Under the pieces are notes generated by a model. That model was not told where the DNA came from. It made no database searches and was given only the letters and a program-made list of their open reading frames with translations. DNA of 7,628 nucleotides from a bacterium (GTDB taxonomy: Bacteria > Pseudomonadota > Alphaproteobacteria > Rhizobiales > Xanthobacteraceae): assembly GCA_029946075.1 (NCBI GenBank), contig JAQSDT010000083.1, forward strand, positions 1 to 7,628, written 5' to 3'. This document shows, piece by piece, positions 1 to 5,899 of this stretch. Position numbers and translations under genes: made by a program. Positions within the stretch are counted from its first letter, which is position 1, and each line of letters opens with the position of its first letter.

Positions 1-51
1 GGCTTCATCCACGACATCAAGAAGGTGCTGGCCGTCTTGCCGCCGAAGCGC
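1..51 (+). pseudogene. Fragment of a DEAD-box RNA helicase (RhlE-like), internal piece only
   Basis: Frame 1 reads GFIHDIKKVLAVLPPKR. This is very close to the stretch between motif II (DEAD) and motif III (SAT) of RhlE-type RNA helicases; E. coli RhlE, as I remember it, has GFIHDIRRVLTKLPAKR there. After codon 17 the similarity stops: the helicase should continue QNLLFSAT, but frame 1 gives SARLSWW, while frame 3 becomes a clear aquaporin. Only about 17 codons are present, so this is either a gene fragment left by a rearrangement or the edge of a chimeric contig. The N-terminal part of the helicase would lie to the left of the window. The match is from memory, not from a database search. Confidence 0.6.
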
Positions 52-692
52 TCGGCACGGCTATCCTGGTGGCGACCGTGGTCGGCTCCGGGATCATGGC
101 GGAGACGCTGACCAGGGACGTCGCGCTGGCGCTGCTCGGCAATACGCTGCCGACGGGTGCGATTCTGGTCGTGCTCATCAGCATCCTCGGGCCGATCTCC
201 GGCGCGCATTTCAATCCGGTGGTTTCGCTGGTGTTCGCGCTGAAGCGCGAACTGACGCCGCGTGAGGCGTTGCTCTATATCGCCGCGCAGGTCGCCGGCG
301 GTATCGCCGGAACCATGATGGCGCATGCGATGTTCGCGCTGCCGCTGATCGATGCGTCGCTGAAGGTGCGGACCGGCGGCGCTCAATGGTTTGCCGAGGT
401 GGTGGCCGCGTTCGGTCTGCTCGCTACCATCCTTGCCGGCATTCGCTTCAATCGGCCGGCGGTGCCATGGCTGGTCGGGCTCTACATTACGGCGGCGTAC
501 TGGTTCACGGCATCCACCTCGTTCGCCAATCCCGCCGTTGCCATCGCGCGTTCGATGACCAATACGTTTTCCGGCATTCGCCCCGCCGACCTTCCGGGTT
601 TCATCGTCGCCGAAACCGCCGGTGCGCTGGCAGCACTGCTTTTCATGAGCTGGCTGCTCCGTGCGCCGGCGATCGAGGATTCTACGCCATGA
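3..692 (+). CDS. aqpS: Aquaporin/MIP-family channel, AqpS-like (arsenite efflux), 5' end missing
   Basis: Inner-membrane channel of the major intrinsic protein family. In rhizobia, AqpS lets arsenite made by ArsC leave down its gradient. Frame 3 is open to the left edge, but aquaporin-like sequence begins only near position 33 (RLAAEALGTAIL, the first membrane helix). No ATG precedes it. The first available start is GTG at 69, which would cut into helix 1, so the native start appears lost at the junction with the helicase fragment. Numbered from that GTG, the two pore motifs are NPV (49-51, replacing the usual NPA) and NPA (154-156). The residue after the second motif is Val157, where water channels carry the selectivity-filter Arg; I recall the same substitution in S. 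meliloti AqpS. Several hydrophobic helices follow the MIP pattern. The stop overlaps the arsC start in ATGA (689-692), indicating one operon. The family is secure; the substrate is inferred from the neighbour and the filter. Confidence 0.85.
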   Translation, partial: LHPRHQEGAGRLAAEALGTAILVATVVGSGIMAETLTRDVALALLGNTLPTGAILVVLISILGPISGAHFNPVVSLVFALKRELTPREALLYIAAQVAGGIAGTMMAHAMFALPLIDASLKVRTGGAQWFAEVVAAFGLLATILAGIRFNRPAVPWLVGLYITAAYWFTASTSFANPAVAIARSMTNTFSGIRPADLPGFIVAETAGALAALLFMSWLLRAPAIEDSTP

Positions 693-1096
693 CCGTCACG
701 ATCTATCACAACCCCGCCTGCGGCACCTCGCGCAACACGCTGGCGATGATCCGCCAGAGCGGCGAGGCACCCGAGGTGATCGAATATCTCAAGACGCCGC
801 CGAGCCGGGCGCGGCTGGTCGAGCTGATCGCCGCGCTCGGCATCACGCCGCGCGAACTGCTGCGCGAAAAAGGCACGCCCTATGCCGAGCTCGGGCTTGC
901 CGATCCCAAATGGAGCGACGAGGAACTGATCGACTTCATGTTGGCCCATCCGATCCTGATCAACCGGCCGATCGTGGTGTCGGCAAAGGGCGTGCGGCTG
1001 TGCCGGCCGTCGGAGCTGGTGCTCGATCTGCTCGACAATCCCGTCGAGACCTTCGTCAAGGAAGACGGCGAGGCGGTGGCGCGTAACGAACGTTGA
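689..1096 (+). CDS. arsC: Arsenate reductase, glutaredoxin-dependent ArsC
   Basis: Cytoplasmic enzyme of 135 aa that reduces arsenate to arsenite using glutathione and glutaredoxin. The N-terminus reads TIYHNPACGTSRNTL, the family signature, with catalytic Cys11. Arg59, Arg93 (in the NRP motif) and Arg106 fall where the R773 plasmid enzyme has its oxyanion-binding Arg60, Arg94 and Arg107, so the active site looks complete. Length is usual for the family (about 135-141 aa). The ATG shares ATGA with the aquaporin stop, so translation is probably coupled. The order channel-reductase matches the aqpS-arsC part of the S. meliloti ars operon. No arsR, arsH or acr3 is visible: arsR, if present, would be to the left, and arsH does not follow. 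Intact and probably functional if transcribed. Confidence 0.94.
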   Translation: MTVTIYHNPACGTSRNTLAMIRQSGEAPEVIEYLKTPPSRARLVELIAALGITPRELLREKGTPYAELGLADPKWSDEELIDFMLAHPILINRPIVVSAKGVRLCRPSELVLDLLDNPVETFVKEDGEAVARNER

Positions 1097-1142
1097 AGGC
1101 GCCCAGCCATTAACTCGCGCCGATTGCGCGGCATAATGCGTT

Positions 1143-1226
1143 ATGGAACTCACGCCCCGTCTGCGCCTGATGAACTGGCTGATCAGCCAGGGCCTTACAG
1201 GCGGTATCTCGGCGCGTGAGAATTGA
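1143..1226 (+). pseudogene. Truncated N-terminus resembling a class III adenylate cyclase
   Basis: ATG at 1143 opens 27 codons beginning MELTPRLRLMNWLISQGLTG and then GISAREN before TGA. The motif LRLMNWLISQGLTG resembles what I remember as the extreme N-terminus of adenylate/guanylate cyclase domain proteins of Bradyrhizobium and Rhodopseudomonas, which continue with a leader domain of many more residues. Here the resemblance ends at about position 1202 and the frame stops inside the FixK box of the next gene. I read it as a 5' gene remnant left by a deletion or recombination. It has no clear ribosome-binding site. It could alternatively be a short real peptide. The family match is from memory. 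Confidence 0.4.
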
Positions 1227-1236
1227 CCGGGATCAA
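1223..1236 (+). promoter_or_regulatory. FixK/FNR-type box upstream of the 71-aa gene
   Basis: TTGACCGGGATCAA fits TTGA-N6-TCAA, the dyad bound by CRP/FNR-family regulators such as FixK2, FnrN and AadR in Bradyrhizobium and Rhodopseudomonas. Both half sites are perfect. The centre is 62.5 bases upstream of the ATG at 1292. If the box sits near -41 as in class II activation, transcription would start near 1270, leaving a leader of about 20 bases. No clear -10 hexamer is seen there. Control by oxygen limitation is inferred from the box alone. Confidence 0.6.
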
Positions 1237-1291
1237 GGCGCCGCGCATGTTTCCGGCCACAAGGGGAGGCTGCTAAACAGGAATCTCCCCG

Positions 1292-1507
1292 ATGTCGGCC
1301 ACCGAAATCGCGCAACGTCACTTTTCCGCAGCCATGGCGGAGGCGGAGCAGGCCGGCATGGACCGAGACGGCGTCTGCCGCGCGCTGCTCGGTCTCGTCG
1401 TCACCAAATATATCGAGACTCGAACCGTCGCTGACGTTCAGTCGGAGCTGCGGTTCGTGGCCGACAATTGCGACCCCGATACCGACTTCATGTTTATGAG
1501 ACCCTAG
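1292..1507 (+). CDS. Small conserved-looking protein of unknown function (71 aa), probably low-oxygen regulated
   Basis: 71-aa acidic soluble protein starting MSATEIAQRHFSAAM. It has no signal peptide and no membrane segment. Residues about 3-22 and 26-56 look helical, and the tail is rich in Asp (DNCDPDTDF). I do not recognise the family and assign no function. The start at 1292 is supported by AGGAA about 8-10 bases upstream and by the FixK/FNR box at 1223-1236 placed where a class II activator would bind. Codon use is GC-rich like the surrounding core genes. The last 14 bases overlap the 3' end of the convergent MFS gene. The upstream box suggests a role under micro-oxic or anaerobic conditions; this is inference. 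Confidence 0.75.
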   Translation: MSATEIAQRHFSAAMAEAEQAGMDRDGVCRALLGLVVTKYIETRTVADVQSELRFVADNCDPDTDFMFMRP

Positions 1508-2708
1508 CTTTAGCCCGCAGCGTATACAGCCCGACCGCGACGAACGAAAACATCGTCAGCACCGCACCGAGCGCGAACAGCGCCTCGCGCGAGATCGTCG
1601 CCGCCAGCCAGACGCCGATCGCGGCCGTCATCATCTGCCAGAAGCCGATCAATGCGGAGGCCGCGCCGGCCCGGTCGCCGAACGGGGACAGCGCCTGCGC
1701 GGTGCCGAGCGGATTGACGATGCCCATGCCGAGCAGGAACACGCAGAGCGCGCCGAGGAACGGCAGGAATGTGGGGCTGTACAGCGAGACCAGCAGCATC
1801 GCGATGCTGCCGGTGGCGGCGGCGAACAGCCCGCCGCAGATCGCGCGATCGAGCCCGTAACGCGGCGCGAGTTTCGTTGCGAGCAAGCCGGCGGCGAACA
1901 CCACCAGCACCGTTCCGGCGAAGAACAGGCCGAGTTGAATGGGCGTGAAGTGCATGGCCTCGATCAGGATACGCGGCGCGGCCGAAAACATCGAGAAAAG
2001 CCCGCCCATGATCAGGCTGACGGTGGCGGCCGGCACCACGAAGCGGCGATCGGCGATCAGGCCGAGATAGTTTTTGGCGATCGCCAGTGGATCGAGCGGG
2101 GTGCGGGTCGCCAGGTGCGTCTCGCTGAACACGGCGCTGTAGGCGATCGCCCCGAGTGCCGCGAAGACCGCCAGCATCACGAACTCCGAACGCCAGCCGA
2201 AGCCGTGGTCGAGTGCGCCGCCGAGCAGCGGCGAGAAGCCGGGAGCGGCGGCCATCGCGATCATGATCAGCGCCATCGCGCGGGCCAGCGCCGCGCCCGA
2301 AAACATGTCGCGGGCGTTGGCGCGCGACAGCACGGATGTCGCGCAGGCGCCGGCGGCCTGGATGACGCGGCCGACCAGCAGCGAAGGCAGGTCGCTTGCG
2401 AACAGGCACCAGACGCTGCCGGCAAAAAAGATGGCAAAGCCCGCCAGCACCGGCCAGCGGCGGCCGTACCGATCCGACAGCGGCCCGACCACGAGCTGGC
2501 CGAGCGCGAACACCGCGAGGAACACGGTGATGGTCGAGGTCACCGCCGCGCTGGTGACGCCGAGCGAGACCGCCATCTGCGGCAGCGACGGCAGCAGGAT
2601 GTTGGTGGCAAGCGTCCCGGTCGCGGCCAGCGATGCCAGCACCGCGATCTGCAGCACCGTGGAGGAGGCCTCGGGACGGGCGGTGGCGTGGAGTGCCTGG
2701 TCGGCCAT
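1494..2708 (-). CDS. Bcr/CflA-family MFS multidrug efflux transporter
   Basis: 404-aa inner-membrane proton-coupled exporter of the drug:H+ antiporter-1 type (12 helices). Motif A is seen at 75-84 as GPLSDRYGRR between helices 2 and 3. The RANARDMFSG stretch (128-138) and PGFSPLLGG (156-164) fit the Bcr/CflA group, and SALIGFWQMMTAA (351-363) matches the late conserved helix. Length is typical (about 390-410 aa). In helix 1, where Bcr and CflA proteins usually have DMYLP, this protein has NILLP with Asn36, so a membrane acidic residue is missing; whether it affects coupling is unknown. The ATG (complement of 2706-2708) has GGAAA about 5 bases upstream. The gene is divergent from the solute-binding protein and overlaps the small gene at its 3' end by 14 bases. 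Its substrate cannot be told from sequence. Confidence 0.92.
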   Translation of the reverse strand: MADQALHATARPEASSTVLQIAVLASLAATGTLATNILLPSLPQMAVSLGVTSAAVTSTITVFLAVFALGQLVVGPLSDRYGRRWPVLAGFAIFFAGSVWCLFASDLPSLLVGRVIQAAGACATSVLSRANARDMFSGAALARAMALIMIAMAAAPGFSPLLGGALDHGFGWRSEFVMLAVFAALGAIAYSAVFSETHLATRTPLDPLAIAKNYLGLIADRRFVVPAATVSLIMGGLFSMFSAAPRILIEAMHFTPIQLGLFFAGTVLVVFAAGLLATKLAPRYGLDRAICGGLFAAATGSIAMLLVSLYSPTFLPFLGALCVFLLGMGIVNPLGTAQALSPFGDRAGAASALIGFWQMMTAAIGVWLAATISREALFALGAVLTMFSFVAVGLYTLRAKARVS

Positions 2709-2729
2709 GACGGTTTCCGTTCTCTATTA

Positions 2730-2739
2730 GATTATAATC
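2730..2739 (-). promoter_or_regulatory. AT-rich palindrome containing a -10-like TATAAT for the MFS gene
   Basis: GATTATAATC is a perfect 10-bp palindrome in the divergent spacer. On the minus strand it contains TATAAT, 23 bases before the MFS start codon, so it may be the exporter's -10 element; the -35 at the proper distance is weak. The surrounding 2727-2751 stretch is unusually AT-rich for this GC-rich DNA. A symmetrical element overlapping a -10 is also a plausible repressor operator. It lies about 105 bases upstream of the predicted sigma-54 start, a usual distance for an activator site, so a dual role is possible. Confidence 0.4.
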
Positions 2740-2813
2740 ATCATATAAAACGAAACGGCCCGATGTCCAAGATGCATTCCTGGCGATTGGGAGGGCGCAA
2801 ACGACGGACGGGA

Positions 2814-2829
2814 TGGCACGGACCTTGCC
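2814..2829 (+). promoter_or_regulatory. Sigma-54 (RpoN) promoter of the solute-binding protein gene
   Basis: TGGCACGGACCTTGCC matches the RpoN consensus TGGCACG-N4-TTGCW at every position but the last. The -24 GG (2815-2816) and -12 GC (2827-2828) are separated by exactly 10 bases as required. Transcription would start near 2839-2841, giving a leader of about 28 bases before the ATG at 2868. Expression should therefore depend on RpoN and an enhancer-binding activator; the activator is not encoded in the window. The strand agrees with the downstream gene. Confidence 0.8.
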
Positions 2830-2842
2830 TGCAAAGCAGGCA
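2826..2842 (+). repeat. Perfect 7-bp inverted repeat across the -12 element and start site
   Basis: TGCCTGC-AAA-GCAGGCA is a perfect 7-bp inverted repeat with a 3-base spacer. Its left arm contains the -12 TTGC of the sigma-54 promoter and its right arm covers the predicted transcription start. It could be an operator blocking the promoter, or a chance result of the TTGC core. Only the end of the right arm would be in the transcript, so it is not an RNA hairpin of the leader. Confidence 0.5.
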
Positions 2843-2867
2843 GCCACACCGCCCCGGAGACGCTGCC

Positions 2868-4487
2868 ATGTCCGCTTCATTCACGCTGAATCGCCGAAAC
2901 TTCCTGCAAACCGGCCTCGCCGGCGCATCCGCAGCGGCGTTCGGCGTCGGTCCGGCCGAGGCGCAGGGGCGCGCGGAGACGCTACTGGTGGTCCAGGAAC
3001 TCGGACCCAACTCGCTGGACATGCAAGGCGTCGGCTCCAACCAGACCGTCAACGGCCTGTCCTGGAACTGCTACGATCGCCTCTTGTCCTACGCGCCCAG
3101 GACGCTTGCCGACGGCACGCTGTCCTACGACCGCGAGAAGCTCGCCCCGGAGTTGGCCGAAAGCTGGGAGGTCGCGGCCGACGGCATGTCCTGCACCTTC
3201 AAGCTGCGCAGGGGCGCGACCTTTCACGACGGCAGCCCGGTGACGGCAAAGGACGTCAAATGGTCGTTCGACCGCGCAGTCAAAGTCGGCGGCTTCCCGA
3301 CCTTCCAGATGTCGGCGGGATCGCTGGAAAAGCCCGAACAGTTCGTGGTGGTCGACGATCACACGTTCCGCGTCGACTACGTCCGCAAGGACAAGATGTT
3401 GCTGTTCAACCTCGCGGTCGTCGTGCCCTTCATTATCAACTCCGAACTGGCGAAGAAGAACGCGACGCCGGAGGATCCGTGGGCGCTGAACTGGCTGAAG
3501 AACAACGAGGCCGGCGGCGGCGCCTACAGGATCGAGAGCTGGAAGCCCGGCATCGAAACCATCTTCACCCGCTTCGACAGCTGGACCAGCGGCCCGCTGC
3601 CGAAACTCAAGCGCGTCATCACGCGCGATATCCCGTCCGGGGGCACGCGGCGCGCGACGCTGGAGCGGGGCGATGCGGATCTCTCCAGCGGCTTTGCGCC
3701 GCGCGATTTCGACCAGATCATGAAGGAGGGCAAGATGAAGGTATCGGGCGTGCCAATTCCGAACGCGCTGTGGTACCTCGCGCTCAACACGGCGAAACCG
3801 CCATTCGATAACGTCAAGCTGCGCCGGGCGCTGGCCTGGGCGATGCCCTACGAGCAGATCCAGACCGGCGCCTTCTTCAATCGCGCGGTGCCGATGTATG
3901 GCGGGGCGGCCGAAGTTTCCAAGGCGGCGTGGCCGCAGCCGTTCCCCTATGTCACCGATCTCGACAAGGCAAAGGCGCTGATGAAGGAGGCCGGCCTTGA
4001 AGGCGGCCTCGAGACGACCCTGTCACTGGACACCGGCACGGCCACCGTCGGTGAGCCGACCATCGTTCTGATTCAGGAGAACCTCGCCAGGATCGGCATC
4101 AAGACGCAGATCAACAAGATCCCCGGCGCCAACTGGCGCACGACGCTGAACAAGAAGGAACTGCCGCTGGTGCTCAACCGCTTCAGCGGCTGGCTCGATT
4201 ACCCCGAATACTATTTCTACTGGAATCTTCACGGCAACAATTCGATCTTCAACATCTCGTCTTATCAGAACAAGGAGATGGACGCGCTGATCGACAAGGC
4301 GCGCTTCACGGAAGACTCAGCCGAATACGAAAAAGCGGTGAAGGCCTTCATCGCGCTCTGCATTCAGGACGTGCCGGTGATCCCGCTCAACCAGCCGATT
4401 CACGACGTCGCGATGCAAAAGAACATCTCGGGTTACGAGTTCTGGTTTCACCGCGAGCCGGATTTCCGGCAGTTCGCGAAGGGGTGA
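2868..4487 (+). CDS. Tat-exported ABC transporter solute-binding protein, family 5 (peptide/nickel type)
   Basis: 539-aa periplasmic binding protein of the SBP_bac_5 (DppA/OppA/NikA) family, which delivers oligopeptides, nickel or other solutes to an ABC importer. Residues 8-14 (NRRNFLQ) form a twin-arginine motif followed by an Ala/Gly-rich hydrophobic stretch and AEA before Gln33, a likely cleavage site, so it is exported folded. The family signature lies at about 92-137 (LAPELAESWEVAADG, TFKLRRGATFHDG, TAKDVKWSFDRA). Length is normal and the frame is intact. The start is chosen by GGAGA 7 bases upstream and by the Tat signal beginning right after it; longer readings in this frame have no support. 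A sigma-54 promoter sits 38 bases upstream. No permease or ATPase genes follow: the next 270 bases are non-coding and then foreign-looking DNA starts. The ligand is unknown. Confidence 0.93.
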   Translation: MSASFTLNRRNFLQTGLAGASAAAFGVGPAEAQGRAETLLVVQELGPNSLDMQGVGSNQTVNGLSWNCYDRLLSYAPRTLADGTLSYDREKLAPELAESWEVAADGMSCTFKLRRGATFHDGSPVTAKDVKWSFDRAVKVGGFPTFQMSAGSLEKPEQFVVVDDHTFRVDYVRKDKMLLFNLAVVVPFIINSELAKKNATPEDPWALNWLKNNEAGGGAYRIESWKPGIETIFTRFDSWTSGPLPKLKRVITRDIPSGGTRRATLERGDADLSSGFAPRDFDQIMKEGKMKVSGVPIPNALWYLALNTAKPPFDNVKLRRALAWAMPYEQIQTGAFFNRAVPMYGGAAEVSKAAWPQPFPYVTDLDKAKALMKEAGLEGGLETTLSLDTGTATVGEPTIVLIQENLARIGIKTQINKIPGANWRTTLNKKELPLVLNRFSGWLDYPEYYFYWNLHGNNSIFNISSYQNKEMDALIDKARFTEDSAEYEKAVKAFIALCIQDVPVIPLNQPIHDVAMQKNISGYEFWFHREPDFRQFAKG

Positions 4488-4503
4488 TCACGAGCCGATA
4501 TGC

Positions 4504-4578
4504 CTCCCGTTGGGGCGGGGAGCCTATCGCCCTCGACAATCTATGATGCGGCGCAGCGGAGCCGCGCAATTTCGCGCG
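4504..4578 (+). terminator. Cluster of GC-rich stem-loops after the solute-binding protein gene
   Basis: Three short inverted repeats lie just past the stop codon: CTCCCG (4504-4509) with CGGGGAG (4516-4522, one bulged G); GCGGC (4548-4552) with GCCGC (4561-4565); and CGCGC (4563-4567) with GCGCG (4574-4578). The last two overlap and exclude each other. None is followed by a run of T, so this is at best a weak or Rho-assisted terminator. It occupies much of the otherwise empty 273-bp spacer 4488-4760. Confidence 0.3.
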
Positions 4579-4611
4579 ACGGTGGGTTCGAGCAAACGCA
4601 CATGAATCGGC

Positions 4612-4637
4612 TTGACAGCCGGTACGTCCCTGATAAT
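4612..4637 (+). promoter_or_regulatory. Candidate sigma-70-type promoter for the two-gene unknown cassette
   Basis: A perfect -35 TTGACA (4612-4617) is followed by GATAAT (4632-4637), five of six matches to TATAAT, but the spacing is only 14 bases. TAATTC at 16 bases is a poorer alternative. The -35 lies inside a small inverted repeat, CGGCT-TGAC-AGCCG (4608-4621). A start here would leave a leader of over 110 bases before the ATG at 4761. Low to moderate support. Confidence 0.35.
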
Positions 4638-4760
4638 TCCGGATTCAGCCGACGACCCCATCAAAATCCTCGAAAGATTTGGAATCTCCCTTTACTTCGC
4701 GGCACGAACAACCAAAGATAGAGCGCGTTTCATTTGAATGTAATTTGACCGATTGGCTGC

Positions 4761-5861
4761 ATGTTCCGATTTGCAACTGCCATGCCCGGCGCTTTCTTGG
4801 GACTTCGTTTTCGAAAGCTCTGGGTAGTATGCTCATGTTTGCTTTTGTTGACGGGGTGCGTTCACAGCGGCGCGCGGTCGCCACAATCTTTGCAGCGATC
4901 GGCGTTGTCTGGGGAAACGTTTGTTTTTCTAGCGACGGTGGATCGAATGGTAGATTCGTATGACTTCGCTCCATTCAGCGCCTTGTCTGATGAGTTGGAA
5001 ATTGAACTGCCTAGGGATATTCCCGAGAGCTTTCGCTCGGACATCAGGTCGTTGCAAGCCAAGATCATTCGAGCGAGGCGCGCTCTGGAAGAGAAGCATG
5101 GTAGGCTACGTGTCTACAGCTCATTGATCCTTGCGCAGTCCGGAAGAGGTAACATTGTCAATCTGTGCACTACGGCATTGTTGAAGAATGTCGAAAAAGA
5201 CGGTGTGATCGACCGTATCTGCAAGGTTCGCGCTCCTCTGCAGGCTAAGAGAATTGGCGCCGAGTTTGCTCAATTGGCCCTAGATCTGAATCAGGTTGCC
5301 TTGAACGAAACGAGCGCAATGTACGATATTCAGATCGCGCTTCGCAGATCACAATATCTGAACATAAGGAACGTTCTTCTTACGAATGCTAGTAGCGCAT
5401 TTGCTGCGACTTCTTTGGTTGATCCGGCAGATTCGAAAGTCACTGCGAGTCTGGAGGCTGGCCGGAGTCGAGCGATTTGTGTTGGTGCAATGATTCAAAA
5501 GTCAGCGGGCTACATGGAGGCGCTGGCAAAAACGAATTTTAGACCGTCGAGAAAGTTAGGTCGTGAGATTTCGGAATTCGCGAGTAGAGCAGATGCATTC
5601 CGTCGTGACAACAATGCGTGCCCAGCCACGAACAGTCTCCCGAGTTGCGTTAGGGAAGATGTCGGCACGCGAGAGTATCATCGGAAGGCGGCCACAAGTT
5701 ATGCCAGTGTAGTGCGGTCGCAATTATCCGCTCTTGAGAGTGCGACGGCTTCGCTTTCGATCGATGACTGGCGGATAGCGCGCAATGTCTTGTTGGCAAA
5801 CCTCAACGCGGGTTTGGATCACAGCCTGACTGCCCTAACTGCGCCAAGCGGATGTAAATAG
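4761..5861 (+). CDS. Predicted lipoprotein of unknown family, cysteine-rich and helical (366 aa)
   Basis: The N-terminus has basic residues (Arg16, Arg18, Lys19), a hydrophobic core and the lipobox LLTGC, with the lipidated cysteine at residue 33. The product should be exported by Sec, processed by signal peptidase II and anchored to a membrane. ATG at 4761 gives the longest form; ATG at 4782 gives a 26-residue signal that looks more usual, and neither has a clear ribosome-binding site. The mature part appears mostly helical with no other membrane segment. It holds six further cysteines (136, 154, 240, 287, 296, 365), an even number compatible with disulfides. RNVLLTN (203-209) and RNVLLAN (341-347) occur in similar contexts and may mark an internal repeat. 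The downstream gene follows after 38 bases on the same strand. I do not recognise the family and propose no function. Confidence 0.75.
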   Translation: MFRFATAMPGAFLGLRFRKLWVVCSCLLLLTGCVHSGARSPQSLQRSALSGETFVFLATVDRMVDSYDFAPFSALSDELEIELPRDIPESFRSDIRSLQAKIIRARRALEEKHGRLRVYSSLILAQSGRGNIVNLCTTALLKNVEKDGVIDRICKVRAPLQAKRIGAEFAQLALDLNQVALNETSAMYDIQIALRRSQYLNIRNVLLTNASSAFAATSLVDPADSKVTASLEAGRSRAICVGAMIQKSAGYMEALAKTNFRPSRKLGREISEFASRADAFRRDNNACPATNSLPSCVREDVGTREYHRKAATSYASVVRSQLSALESATASLSIDDWRIARNVLLANLNAGLDHSLTALTAPSGCK

Positions 5862-5899
5862 TATTTGAGGTCTGCGGGAAACAAAGGTGCTGTCACATC

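Noticed and set aside
482..1321. Long minus-strand open frame across aqpS and arsC
   Set aside because: It is antisense to well-supported genes, has no family-like sequence and reflects high-GC codon bias.
1935..2867. Long upstream extension of the solute-binding protein frame
   Set aside because: It runs antisense through the MFS gene and is low-complexity. The Tat signal, ribosome-binding site and sigma-54 promoter all place the start at 2868.
1510..2880. Arg/Gly-rich minus-strand frame over the MFS gene
   Set aside because: It is a frame-shifted shadow of the exporter with low-complexity composition typical of GC-rich DNA.
4387..4569. Minus-strand short frame over the end of the binding protein and the spacer
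   Set aside because: No start context or recognisable family is present, and the region is better explained by GC-rich stem-loops.
4580..4600. GGTTCGAGC resembling a tRNA T-loop, a possible integration site beside the low-GC block
   Set aside because: The flanking bases cannot pair into a T-stem and no acceptor, D or anticodon arms are found.
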